From the IMG/VR virus record IMGVR_UViG_3300034957_000010, positions 1 through 40,728 of that record: a stretch of DNA of 40,728 nucleotides; one strand, given 5' to 3'. A program made the translations under genes and the position numbers. Source of the DNA: a virus. Within the stretch, counting starts at the first letter, position 1; each line of letters begins with the position of its first letter. Positions 7,626 to 14,750 of the stretch are shown here, one piece after another. The notes below the pieces were generated by a model that was not told the DNA's origin, searched no databases, and saw only the letters and a list, made by a program, of their open reading frames with translations.

Positions 7626-7910
7626 ATGCCCAGCACGCCATCCACCTGGAAGTCCATCCTGCGTCTGTTCTTGGTGGGCGTGCACGCCCGCGCGCTCAAC
7701 GCCTGCACGCCGCGCTCGGCCAGCACCATCCAGGTCAAGGCGGCCGACCTGTCCCGGCTGATCCTCGTGGCCCGCGACAAGGGCGAGGTCTACCGGGAGC
7801 TGACCATGCTGCGCGTTGACGACGGTTGGCCCGCCGACCTGGCTGGCTGGACCTGGTGGGAGCGCCAGCTCGAATCGATGCAGAACATGCTGTTAGGAGA
7901 GACTCGATGA
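7626..7910 (+). CDS. Small hypothetical protein
   Basis: 94 residues. ATG at 7626, one base after the previous stop, with GAGGAGG upstream. Contains LRLFLVGVHARALNAC and a C-terminal WTWWERQLESMQNMLLGE amphipathic helix. No domain recognised. The next gene starts inside its stop (ATGA). Confidence 0.65.
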   Translation: MPSTPSTWKSILRLFLVGVHARALNACTPRSASTIQVKAADLSRLILVARDKGEVYRELTMLRVDDGWPADLAGWTWWERQLESMQNMLLGETR

Positions 7911-8323
7911 TGATCCCAGACATCTCGATCCAGCGAGGCGGCATCCAGTGGGGCCAGCCGTTCCCGCAGGCGGTCGGCAGCCAGCCACTCCTCATTCGTG
8001 ACGGGCGCGGGCTGATGATTCGCCTGTTCGAGTCGCGCGGCCATCTGGGCGAGCTGCGCATCGACCAAGCGCAGGTCTACCACACTGAGAGCCTGATGAG
8101 CGTGCACGTGGCGGGCGTCCTGTCCGTGAACGTCGATGGACCGCTCGCTCATCGCAGCTTCGCTCTGGGGTACCTGGAGAGCGAAGCTCAGGCCGTCAAG
8201 ACCGGAACCCTGGCGGCCACCGGCTTCCTGTTCGAGTCCGCCCCGCGTCGCACCCGCAAGGGCCGTATCCGCTACGACCCGGCGAACTACCTGATCGAGA
8301 TCTTCCGTCCGCGAACCGTCTGA
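7907..8323 (+). CDS. Hypothetical protein
   Basis: 138 residues. ATGATG start at 7907 overlaps the previous stop, with TAGGAGA upstream. The sequence looks beta-rich (MMIPDISIQRGGIQWGQ, VHVAGVLSVNVDGPL). I do not recognise a family. No metal-binding or nucleotide-binding motif is visible. Confidence 0.65.
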   Translation: MMIPDISIQRGGIQWGQPFPQAVGSQPLLIRDGRGLMIRLFESRGHLGELRIDQAQVYHTESLMSVHVAGVLSVNVDGPLAHRSFALGYLESEAQAVKTGTLAATGFLFESAPRRTRKGRIRYDPANYLIEIFRPRTV

Positions 8324-8340
8324 CACCTCAGGAGAGAGTC

Positions 8341-8739
8341 ATGACCTACCAAGATCCGATGAAGCCCGACCCGCGCGAGGGCAACCTCCCGAAGTGGGCA
8401 CAGGGCCTGCTCGGCGACATGCGCCGCCGCACCCTGGACGCCGAGAAGGGCGAGCAGGAAGCCCGGCTGGCCACCGACCCGGTCAATAGCGACATGATCA
8501 TCGACCGGTACGGCAAGACGCCGATCGGCCTCGGCAAGGGCCACCGGCTGCGGGTCACCTGCGTGCTCACCCGCGACCACGACGACGACCCGCTGGACTG
8601 GGTGGACTTCCGCCTCAGCGACCAGGGCCACGGCCTCGGCCGTTCCGTGGAGGTCTCGGCCAGCTCCACGCTCAACATCCAGCCCCAGGTCACCAACGTG
8701 ATCTACGTGTGGCCGCGCTCGATCGGAGGCAAGGCGTGA
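8341..8739 (+). CDS. Conserved actinophage protein (LPKWAQ type)
   Basis: 132 residues; ATG after AGGAGAGAGTC. The motif NLPKWAQGLLGDMRRR near residue 15 is typical of short actinophage proteins found among replication genes (I recall these as DUF7239-like, not verified). The C-terminal half (HRLRVTCVLTRDHDDDPLD) is probably beta-rich. Function unknown. Its stop overlaps the start of the Topo VI-A-like gene (GTGA), so the two are coupled. Confidence 0.7.
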   Translation: MTYQDPMKPDPREGNLPKWAQGLLGDMRRRTLDAEKGEQEARLATDPVNSDMIIDRYGKTPIGLGKGHRLRVTCVLTRDHDDDPLDWVDFRLSDQGHGLGRSVEVSASSTLNIQPQVTNVIYVWPRSIGGKA

Positions 8740-9638
8740 AGCGGCAGTTCATCGACTGGGCGCCGCGCGGCGCCACCCTGGAGATCGTGGCCAAGGCCGA
8801 GGAGATCTGCGCCGACTGGCGCCGCCGGGGCTACGACCTGACCCTGCGCCAGCTCTACTACCAGTTCGTGGCCCGCGCCATCATCGAGAACACCTTCCAG
8901 TCCTACAAGCGCCTCGGCGACATCGTGGACCAGGCCCGGCTGGCCGGGATGCTCGACTGGGCGTACATCGTGGACAGGACGCGCAACGTCTACGGGACCG
9001 ACGGCATGGACACCACGCCCGAGGACGCGATTGAGGCGACCGCCGGGGGCTACTCGCTTCCCAGGTGGAACGACCAGCCGACGTGGGTCGAGGTCTGGGT
9101 GGAGAAGGACGCGCTGTCCGGCATCGTGCAGCGGGCCGCCCGCGAGGTCAACGTGCCCTACTTCGCCTGCCGGGGCTACGTCTCGCAGTCCGAGATGTAC
9201 GACAGCGGCCAGCGCTTCGGCCGGATGGTCCAGCGCGGCCGGGAAGTGCACATCTACCACCTCGGCGACCACGACCCGAGCGGCATCGACATGACCCGCG
9301 ACATCCGCGAGCGCCTGACCATGTTCGCCGGGGGCCGCGAGGTCAACGTACACCGCATCGCGCTGAACATGGACCAGGTGGAGCAGTACAGCCCGCCGCC
9401 CAACTACGCCAAGGTCACCGACTCCCGCTTCGAGGCGTACCAGGCCCTCTACGGCGACGACTCGTGGGAGCTGGACGCCCTGGACCCGGCGGTGCTGCAC
9501 GACCTGATCGTCAACGCCGTGCGCGGGCACATCGACCAGAACGCCTGGCAGGCCGTCGAACGGCGCGAGGCCCGCGACCGCACGCTACTGCGGGCCGTGT
9601 CCCGCAACTGGGACGACATCGTGGAGCAGTACGCCTGA
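8736..9638 (+). CDS. Topo VI-A/Spo11-like protein with TOPRIM domain
   Basis: 300 residues from GTG at 8736 (GTGA overlap). Residues 35-50, DLTLRQLYYQFVARAI, match the catalytic tyrosine motif of Spo11 and Topo VI-A, where the second Tyr of a REIYY-type motif (here Y42) attacks DNA. A TOPRIM domain follows: a Glu in WVEVWVEKDA (about 119-124) and the DxD pair in HLGDHDPSGIDM (D178, D180). Spacing and order match a short A subunit. No GHKL ATPase B subunit is visible here, so it may be a stand-alone DNA-cleaving or DNA-binding enzyme like the Mini-A proteins described from mobile elements. It ends the operon before a strong terminator. Confidence 0.75.
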   Translation: MKRQFIDWAPRGATLEIVAKAEEICADWRRRGYDLTLRQLYYQFVARAIIENTFQSYKRLGDIVDQARLAGMLDWAYIVDRTRNVYGTDGMDTTPEDAIEATAGGYSLPRWNDQPTWVEVWVEKDALSGIVQRAAREVNVPYFACRGYVSQSEMYDSGQRFGRMVQRGREVHIYHLGDHDPSGIDMTRDIRERLTMFAGGREVNVHRIALNMDQVEQYSPPPNYAKVTDSRFEAYQALYGDDSWELDALDPAVLHDLIVNAVRGHIDQNAWQAVERREARDRTLLRAVSRNWDDIVEQYA

Positions 9639-9650
9639 CCCAGCGCACGA

Positions 9651-9684
9651 CGAAGGCCCGGACCGCCGTTGGTCCGGGCCTTCG
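9651..9684. terminator. Bidirectional terminator
   Basis: Perfect 14-bp stem (CGAAGGCCCGGACC and its complement) with a 6-nt loop, just after the plus-strand replication operon and before the 3' end of the minus-strand holin-like gene. Position between converging units suggests it works in both directions. Confidence 0.85.
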
Positions 9685-9742
9685 CTGCGTCCCGGGTAAT
9701 CGCCTGACGGACTTCGCCGGAACGTGCTGCGCTCTCGCGCGT

Positions 9743-10075
9743 CTACGGCGTGCGGACGGCCGCCGTCCGCCCGCCCGAGCTGGTGGCCGCCTCGACTGCC
9801 GGGGCGATGCTGGACGGCTTCCAGAACAGGGTGTAGCTGGTGTAGGCCACGAAGGCGACGAGCACCAGCGTCCGGGTGAGGTTGTGGCCGTTCCAGTTGC
9901 CCTGGATCAGCACGTCGGCGATGGCCACCACGATGCAGATGGCGAACGACACGATCGCTCGCAGCGGCTTGGACCAGTGCGTCTGGTTGACCAGGGCCAC
10001 CAGCAGCGGCATCAGGAACCCGACCAGGATGGTCCACATGTCCTGGGTGGTCAGGTTGTTGGTGACAGAGTTCAT
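9743..10075 (-). CDS. Holin-like membrane protein
   Basis: 110 residues; ATG overlaps the endolysin stop (ATGA). Hydrophobic segments at about 13-30 (MWTILVGFLMPLLVALVN), 41-57 (IVSFAICIVVAIADVLI) and 70-85 (LVLVAFVAYTSYTLFW) give three membrane helices, followed by a polar Ser/Gly/Arg tail. Size, topology and position directly after the endolysin fit a class I-like holin, which would set lysis timing by forming holes in the membrane. Assignment by context. Confidence 0.7.
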   Translation of the reverse strand: MNSVTNNLTTQDMWTILVGFLMPLLVALVNQTHWSKPLRAIVSFAICIVVAIADVLIQGNWNGHNLTRTLVLVAFVAYTSYTLFWKPSSIAPAVEAATSSGGRTAAVRTP

Positions 10076-10956
10076 GGCGTGACCGTACCCAGCTTCTGGC
10101 CGATCCGCGTCGCCACGGCCTCCGCCACGCTGGCGAGCCCGGCGGCCGAGAGGCTCACCTCGTTGCCCGGGTCGGCGTTGACGGCGTCCAGGGCCTCCTG
10201 GATGGCCTGCTTCACCTGCGCCGGATCGAGGGCCACCGGCTTGAACGCCGCACAGTCCTCGAAGCCCTTGGGCACCGCGCCGAGGATGTGGATGAGCGAG
10301 CGGTCGATCGGCGGGGCCGCGCCGTCGGTGTGCGCCGGGGCGATCTGGTCGATCCACTGGCCGTTCTCCAGCGCGTCGAGCGTCGCCTCTGCGGCCGGGC
10401 TCTGAATCCAGGTGCACAGGCCGCCGGGCGTGCCGAAGAACTTCGGGCTGTTGGTGACCCCTGCGCACGAGAAGAACGTCTCGGCGTACATCTCAACCTC
10501 CTGAGGTGCTGCTGGCGCGAGCGGCGTGATCCGCCAGGCCCGCGTGGTGTCGTCGAAGCGCGCCTGGTCGTCCCAGACGGAGACGTGCACGTGATTTTTG
10601 TGCGGGTCCGTGCCGTTGTAGGTGTGCCAGACCCACCCGTAGTTGGGGCCGGTGATGCGCCCGTTGCTGATGATGTAGCGGATGCGCGGGTCACGCGAGA
10701 GCCGTAGCTGCTCGGCCACGGCGTAGCTGTCGAAGCCGTGCGCCGGGTCGTGGGTGAGGTCCAGTGCGCGGACGATCCAGATGCCCGCGACCCTCACGCA
10801 GCACGAGTTGTGCTGGCTGGCGCAGGCTTCGGCCTGGTGGGCGGCGTCGCCGATCGTTCCGTCGGCGCCCTTGGCCCGGTTCGGGGCGAGCGTGTTGGCC
10901 TGCGCCTTGAGCTGGTTCAGGCTGTTGGCCGGGCGCCACGGCTGGCAGATGGTCAC
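10072..10956 (-). CDS. Endolysin with M15-type peptidase domain
   Basis: 294 residues, GTG start. Residues about 20-130 resemble VanY-like M15 peptidases: H40 in GDAAHQAE, D66 in RALDLTHD and HVH at 122-124 in HKNHVHVSVWDD are the likely zinc ligands. The enzyme would cut peptide cross-links in peptidoglycan. After a Pro/Ala linker (about 145-152), the C-terminal half has a Cys-containing region and a helical tail and may bind the cell wall; no known binding repeat was recognised. No signal peptide, so release depends on a holin. Overlaps the genes on both sides by 4 bp. Confidence 0.8.
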   Translation of the reverse strand: MTICQPWRPANSLNQLKAQANTLAPNRAKGADGTIGDAAHQAEACASQHNSCCVRVAGIWIVRALDLTHDPAHGFDSYAVAEQLRLSRDPRIRYIISNGRITGPNYGWVWHTYNGTDPHKNHVHVSVWDDQARFDDTTRAWRITPLAPAAPQEVEMYAETFFSCAGVTNSPKFFGTPGGLCTWIQSPAAEATLDALENGQWIDQIAPAHTDGAAPPIDRSLIHILGAVPKGFEDCAAFKPVALDPAQVKQAIQEALDAVNADPGNEVSLSAAGLASVAEAVATRIGQKLGTVTP

Positions 10957-11141
10957 GGCGACTCCTGGGCGCGGGCCACGAGGTGGTGCGACTTCAGGCC
11001 GTAAAGCTCGGCGGGCATCGTGCTCGGCGGCGTGACCTTCAGCTCCTCCTCGGGTACCTCACCGTCGAACACCTGGTAGTAGCGGCTGTCTTCGGGCCGG
11101 TCCACCTGCTCGGCGTGCTCATCCTGATCTTCTTCCGGCAC
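10953..11141 (-). CDS. Small acidic protein upstream of the endolysin
   Basis: 62 residues from a GTG at 11141, chosen for the AGGAGGG site 6 nt upstream. Very acidic N-terminus (PEEDQDEHAEQVDRPEDS), then SRYYQVFDGEVPEEELKV and a C-terminus containing MPAELYGLKSHHLV. Its stop overlaps the endolysin start (GTGA). Unknown function; it is the first gene of the minus-strand lysis unit and may be a tail or lysis accessory protein. Confidence 0.6.
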   Translation of the reverse strand: MPEEDQDEHAEQVDRPEDSRYYQVFDGEVPEEELKVTPPSTMPAELYGLKSHHLVARAQESP

Positions 11142-11284
11142 GGCGACCCTCCTCTCCTGGCTCTCCCTGTGACGATACGCGGGGAAGCCGGGGGAGGCCG
11201 GTTTGGCCCGATACGATGACACCGCGTGACCTTGTGCCCTGCCACGGAACAGCCGGTGACGTGCATACTTCGGGGAGTGGTGGA

Positions 11285-11611
11285 GTGGACCTGACAGCCT
11301 TAGCCGGACAGATCAGCCTCGGGGCGGCGGCTGTCGTGCTCTTCCTGACCGTCGGCCGGTCCTACATCAACTACATCGGCCGCCAGCTCACCGACGAGCG
11401 CGCGGCGCACGAGCGGGAGATCAACAGGCTGACCGCTGTCTGGGAAGCCCGGATCACAGCAGAGGTCAAGCGAGGCGATGCGTGGGAGACTGCTGCACAA
11501 CAGCATCGAGAGGCCAACATCGAGTCGTCCGCGCAGGTGCGCGAGCTGACCACGGTGACCAAGACGACCGTGGCGTTGCTTGAGGCGATCCGGCAGCAAG
11601 GATCGAGATGA
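11285..11611 (+). CDS. Single-pass membrane protein with coiled coil
   Basis: 108 residues from a GTG at 11285 behind GGGGAG; an in-frame start at 11216 is less likely. Residues about 8-28 (ISLGAAAVVLFLTVGRSYIN) form one membrane helix. The rest is a long charged helix with coiled-coil character (LTDERAAHEREINRLTAVWE). This layout fits a spanin-like or holin-accessory lysis protein, but the evidence is topology and neighbourhood only. The next gene starts inside its stop. Confidence 0.6.
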   Translation: MDLTALAGQISLGAAAVVLFLTVGRSYINYIGRQLTDERAAHEREINRLTAVWEARITAEVKRGDAWETAAQQHREANIESSAQVRELTTVTKTTVALLEAIRQQGSR

Positions 11612-11862
11612 TCTGGGGCAGGAAGAAGCGCAAGCAGCAGCGGGACGAGGAGCGCGACATGCCGACGACCCTGACGCCACCGGCACAAGGGGCCACGCCC
11701 GAGGACGTTCGCCGGGCCGAGCACGCCGCCAGGTTGGCCGCCATGTCCCTGGACGAGGCCAAGTCCCGTCGCCAGGAGATCGACGAGACCGTGGAGAAGC
11801 TGGCCCGACTCAACCGGGAGAATGGCTTCGCCCAGATCATCCGCGACGCCTTCGGGAGCTGA
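11608..11862 (+). CDS. Small charged helical actinophage protein
   Basis: 84 residues; ATGA overlap with the upstream gene. It begins MIWGRKKRKQQRDEERD and has AEHAARLAAMSLDEAKSRRQ and RLNRENGFAQIIRDAF. This pattern (basic start, Ala-rich helix, N-G/H-FA near the end) recurs in small actinophage proteins near lysis genes that I recall as DUF7620-like, not verified. Probably all-helical and soluble. Confidence 0.65.
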   Translation: MIWGRKKRKQQRDEERDMPTTLTPPAQGATPEDVRRAEHAARLAAMSLDEAKSRRQEIDETVEKLARLNRENGFAQIIRDAFGS

Positions 11863-11866
11863 AGCT

Positions 11867-12274
11867 GTGCCCATCCGCGACATCCTGATCATCGAGTACT
11901 TCGCCATGGGCCTGATCTGGCTGGCCGTGTGCGTCGTGTACTGGGTGATGACCGCCGGTCGGTGGAGGCGCTCGCCCGAGGGTCGCCTGATGATGGCCGA
12001 CGCCGCGCTGTTCGTCTGGTTCTCCGTGCTCATCCTGTCCGGGATCTTCCTGCATGACTGGCCCGGACGGATCTGGATCAGTGTCGTCTCGCTCGGCCTG
12101 ATCAGCGTGACCGGCCTCTGGCGACTGCGCCTCATCGTGCAGGCCCAGCGCCGCCGCAGGAAGGCGTACGCGCAGCACGTGTCCGACGCGGAGGCTCTGG
12201 CCCGTGAGGCCAGCAGCGGCGAGCTGAGAGGGCCGCACGCCAGCTCCCCGCAGTGGCACACCAAGGACGGCTAG
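11867..12274 (+). CDS. Multi-pass membrane protein, holin candidate
   Basis: 135 residues from GTG at 11867, 4 bp after the previous stop, with GGGAG upstream. Three hydrophobic segments: IIEYFAMGLIWLAVCVVYWV (about 7-27), ADAALFVWFSVLILSGIFL (about 44-63), and WISVVSLGLISVTGLW (about 71-88). A basic region (QAQRRRRKAYAQH) and polar tail follow. A second holin or antiholin is plausible alongside the protein at 9743-10075. Its end overlaps the 3' end of the minus-strand tail gene at 12271 by 4 bp. Confidence 0.65.
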   Translation: MPIRDILIIEYFAMGLIWLAVCVVYWVMTAGRWRRSPEGRLMMADAALFVWFSVLILSGIFLHDWPGRIWISVVSLGLISVTGLWRLRLIVQAQRRRRKAYAQHVSDAEALAREASSGELRGPHASSPQWHTKDG

Positions 12275-12834
12275 GTCGTCAGCCGCTGCGCCTGGAGCCG
12301 GATACCGTCGATGCTGGTCGGGCTCGGCGTTCCCTGGAAGAGCACGGTGAGGGTCAGGAAGTCGGTCGGCACCAGCGGCACCTGACAGGTGACCTGCATT
12401 CGGCTGGGCTGCTGGCTGGAGCCCGCCCAGTACTTGCGCCGGACCACGTCCGTGCCGTTCTTGGCGATGGCGATCTGCCCGGACGTCCAGGTCGTGCCCG
12501 GGATGCTCGCCACATGGGCGAAGACCCACCACCGGCCACCGTCCGCAGTCGGCACCGTGATGCGGGTGTTGTTCACGCCCAGGTTGATCGCCGCGTCCGT
12601 GTCGAAGTCCTCCGAGGTGAACTGGATGTTGGTCTCGGTGTTGGCCGTGATGGCCTGGCTCCCGTTGCGGAACGCCGAGGCCGCCGGGCGCTTCAGCGAG
12701 ATGTCCCGGTCGGCGTCGAGCTTCGTGGACAGGACGGCCGCGATGTCGTCGGCCGCGTTCTTGGTGGAGGCGTCGGTGATTGTCTCCTCGATGAACGGGA
12801 ACCGGATCGCGTAGACCGGGGTGACGCTGCCCAT
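12271..12834 (-). CDS. Minor tail protein with jellyroll-like domain
   Basis: 187 residues. Residues about 1-60 contain a helical segment. The rest (for example TANTETNIQFTSEDFDTDAA, then GRWWVFAHVASIPG, then GQIAIAKNGTDV) has the strand pattern of a C1q/TNF-like jellyroll, often found at phage tail tips and fibres. Last gene of the leftward tail operon, where receptor-binding proteins often sit. Receptor specificity cannot be read from sequence. Confidence 0.65.
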   Translation of the reverse strand: MGSVTPVYAIRFPFIEETITDASTKNAADDIAAVLSTKLDADRDISLKRPAASAFRNGSQAITANTETNIQFTSEDFDTDAAINLGVNNTRITVPTADGGRWWVFAHVASIPGTTWTSGQIAIAKNGTDVVRRKYWAGSSQQPSRMQVTCQVPLVPTDFLTLTVLFQGTPSPTSIDGIRLQAQRLTT

Positions 12835-12846
12835 GAGCTGCCCTTT

Positions 12847-13416
12847 CTACGCGAAGGCCAGCAGCGAGACGCTGGCGCGCAAGACCGCGCTGAGCGTGCT
12901 GCTCGTGTTGGCGTGGTTGCCGAGATACGTGACCGTGGTCTGGGGGTCGACCCGCGAGACGAACTCGGTGGCCAGCCACACTGTTCCGTCAGCCTGGATA
13001 TCCCGGGACTGGTAGCTCTCGCGCACGACCGGGAAGCCGTCGCGCAGGCTGGGGTCGATGATCTGGATCTTCAGCGTCCGGCCGGTGTTGGCGTTGATCG
13101 TGCCGGTCGCGGTGAGGCCGAGGTTGACGCTGAACAGCCAGTAGGCGGGGATCTTCTTCCACGTGGCGTCGAAGGCGCCGACCTTCTCGCTGAACGCGCC
13201 GCCGGTCTGGATCTCCGTGTCGAAGCCGTTGATGAAGCCCGCGTTGGTGGCCGTCCAGGTCGCCGAGGCCCGCTGGAGGTCGGTGGCCCAGCTCGCCTCC
13301 AGCGCCGCCGCGTCCCGGTCGAAGGCCCGCGCCAGCCGCTCGATGTCCAGCGCGCCCGCCGGTGGCCCGCCCTTCAGTGGGTACGGGTAGCCCCGGTTCT
13401 TGGTCAGCTTGCTCAC
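12847..13416 (-). CDS. Minor tail protein with beta-sandwich domain
   Basis: 189 residues; GTG start overlaps the upstream stop by 3 bp. A helix (LDIERLARAFDRDAAALEASW) precedes a beta-rich region with AYWLFSVNLGLTATG and TVWLATEFVSRV. The layout is like that of its two neighbours: N-terminal helix for trimerisation or attachment, C-terminal jellyroll-like domain. Likely a tail-tip or fibre component. Confidence 0.6.
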   Translation of the reverse strand: MSKLTKNRGYPYPLKGGPPAGALDIERLARAFDRDAAALEASWATDLQRASATWTATNAGFINGFDTEIQTGGAFSEKVGAFDATWKKIPAYWLFSVNLGLTATGTINANTGRTLKIQIIDPSLRDGFPVVRESYQSRDIQADGTVWLATEFVSRVDPQTTVTYLGNHANTSSTLSAVLRASVSLLAFA

Positions 13417-14009
13417 AGCTCACGCACCTTGAACGCCCACATCCGGGCGGTGTTGACCGTGAGCAGGAAGGTGCACCCGGTCCCGTAGGCGATGTCCGCC
13501 GTGAGGTACTGCTTACCAGGCAGAGCCGGGTTGAGCACCTGCGCCAGACCCGAGGACTGGACGTAGGTGTGGGTGTCGGCGAAGTCCTTGGCGAACTGGC
13601 TGAAGATGTTCGGGGTGGCGTTGTCGCAGTTCAGCCGCAGCGTGATCGCCCCGGTGGTGCAGTTGGAGCCGCCGGGCGAGCCGACGAAATCGACGTAGCC
13701 GCCCAGCAGCCAGTAGCCGGGCGTCAGGTTGATCACCCGCTGGTCAGCGCTGAGGTCCACCAGCCCGGCCGTGTCCAGCACCACCGAGTCGTACTTGACG
13801 GCAGTGCCCTGCACGGTGGAGAGCACGTTCGGGACGGTGCTGTCGACGATCGCCATGGGCCGGTTGAGCTGCTTGGCCAAGACGGCCGCGTTGGACGCCG
13901 AGCGGGCGTCGATCTGCTTGGCCAAGGTCTCCAGGTATTGGGCCTGCTCCTTGAGGATGTCGCCCGAGGTCGGATAGGTCAGCTTCTGGGTGGCGGTCGT
14001 GCCCGGCAT
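13413..14009 (-). CDS. Minor tail protein with N-terminal coiled region
   Basis: 198 residues. ATG behind a GAGG-type site. The N-terminus (GDILKEQAQYLETLAKQIDA) looks like a coiled coil. Residues about 65-198 are beta-rich (PGYWLLGGYVDFVG, then CTTGAITLRLNCDNAT, then CTFLLTVNTARMWAFKV), again jellyroll-like. It forms, with the two genes after it, a run of three similar-sized tip proteins that may be distant paralogues. Confidence 0.6.
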   Translation of the reverse strand: MPGTTATQKLTYPTSGDILKEQAQYLETLAKQIDARSASNAAVLAKQLNRPMAIVDSTVPNVLSTVQGTAVKYDSVVLDTAGLVDLSADQRVINLTPGYWLLGGYVDFVGSPGGSNCTTGAITLRLNCDNATPNIFSQFAKDFADTHTYVQSSGLAQVLNPALPGKQYLTADIAYGTGCTFLLTVNTARMWAFKVREL

Positions 14010-14018
14010 CTCGCCTCC

Positions 14019-14750
14019 TTACACCGTGGCCATGAAGGAAGTGTCCCCGAGATCCATGGCGAACATGTAGCCCGGGTTGACGCTGAAGCCGTTCACGTTG
14101 GACGAGCCGGTCCCCGAGATGAACTGGAGCGTCGCCACGACGTTGATGGCCCGGCCCGAGCTGGCGGGCATCACCACGCCGGTCATGGTCTCCATCTGGG
14201 CGATGTTGCCCGTGATCGCGGTACGCCTGAGCTGGCTGAGCTGGCTGATACCGACCGCCACCAGCGTGAACTGGGCCAGGCTGCCCGCGACGCTACCGAA
14301 GTACGGGAAGCCCGCCACGACCAGCGCGACGTGGTTGGGCGGCAGCCAGAAGTCGATGTCCCAGCCGCTGATGTTGACCGGGCCGCCGGTCGTGGTCGTG
14401 GCCCGGGTGGTGGTGACGATGCCGCCGCCGAGCAGGCTCGGGCCGATCGCCGGGCCGACGCCCGACAGGTCGGCCGCGTTGCCGGGCCCGACGACCCGGC
14501 CCATGGCCAGCCAGGAGTCCTGGACCTTCATCAGCGCCACCGGGTCGCCGATCGCGGGGGCGTAGCTGTCCAGGTGGGACGCATCGACCGTCTGGGCGCC
14601 GACGTCGACCGTGATGCCGCGCGTGGTCACCGCCGTGACGACGCCCATTCGCAGGTCGCTCTGCGCGTCCGTCTTGCTCGCGACCTCCGTGGTGCTGGAC
14701 GCCGGGCCGATGTTGCGTGCGAACACCTGGGAGAGCAGGTCAGGCTGCAT
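14019..14750 (-). CDS. Baseplate/tail-tip protein with N-terminal OB-like domain
   Basis: 243 residues from ATG at 14750 (GGGGG 6 nt upstream; a TTG at 14756 is the alternative). Residues about 34-90 (MGVVTAVTTRGITVDVGAQT, then IGDPVALMKVQDSWLAMGRV) look like an OB-fold, as in spike and hub proteins. The C-terminal part is beta-rich with long Thr/Gly stretches. Its start lies inside the end of the preceding gene. Probably part of the distal tail. Confidence 0.6.
   Translation of the reverse strand: MQPDLLSQVFARNIGPASSTTEVASKTDAQSDLRMGVVTAVTTRGITVDVGAQTVDASHLDSYAPAIGDPVALMKVQDSWLAMGRVVGPGNAADLSGVGPAIGPSLLGGGIVTTTRATTTTGGPVNISGWDIDFWLPPNHVALVVAGFPYFGSVAGSLAQFTLVAVGISQLSQLRRTAITGNIAQMETMTGVVMPASSGRAINVVATLQFISGTGSSNVNGFSVNPGYMFAMDLGDTSFMATV

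Noticed and set aside
8736-9638. Reading the TOPRIM protein as a DnaG-type primase or RNase M5/OLD nuclease
   Set aside because: No zinc-binding or ATPase domain is present, and the upstream YY motif with its spacing to TOPRIM fits Topo VI-A/Spo11 better.
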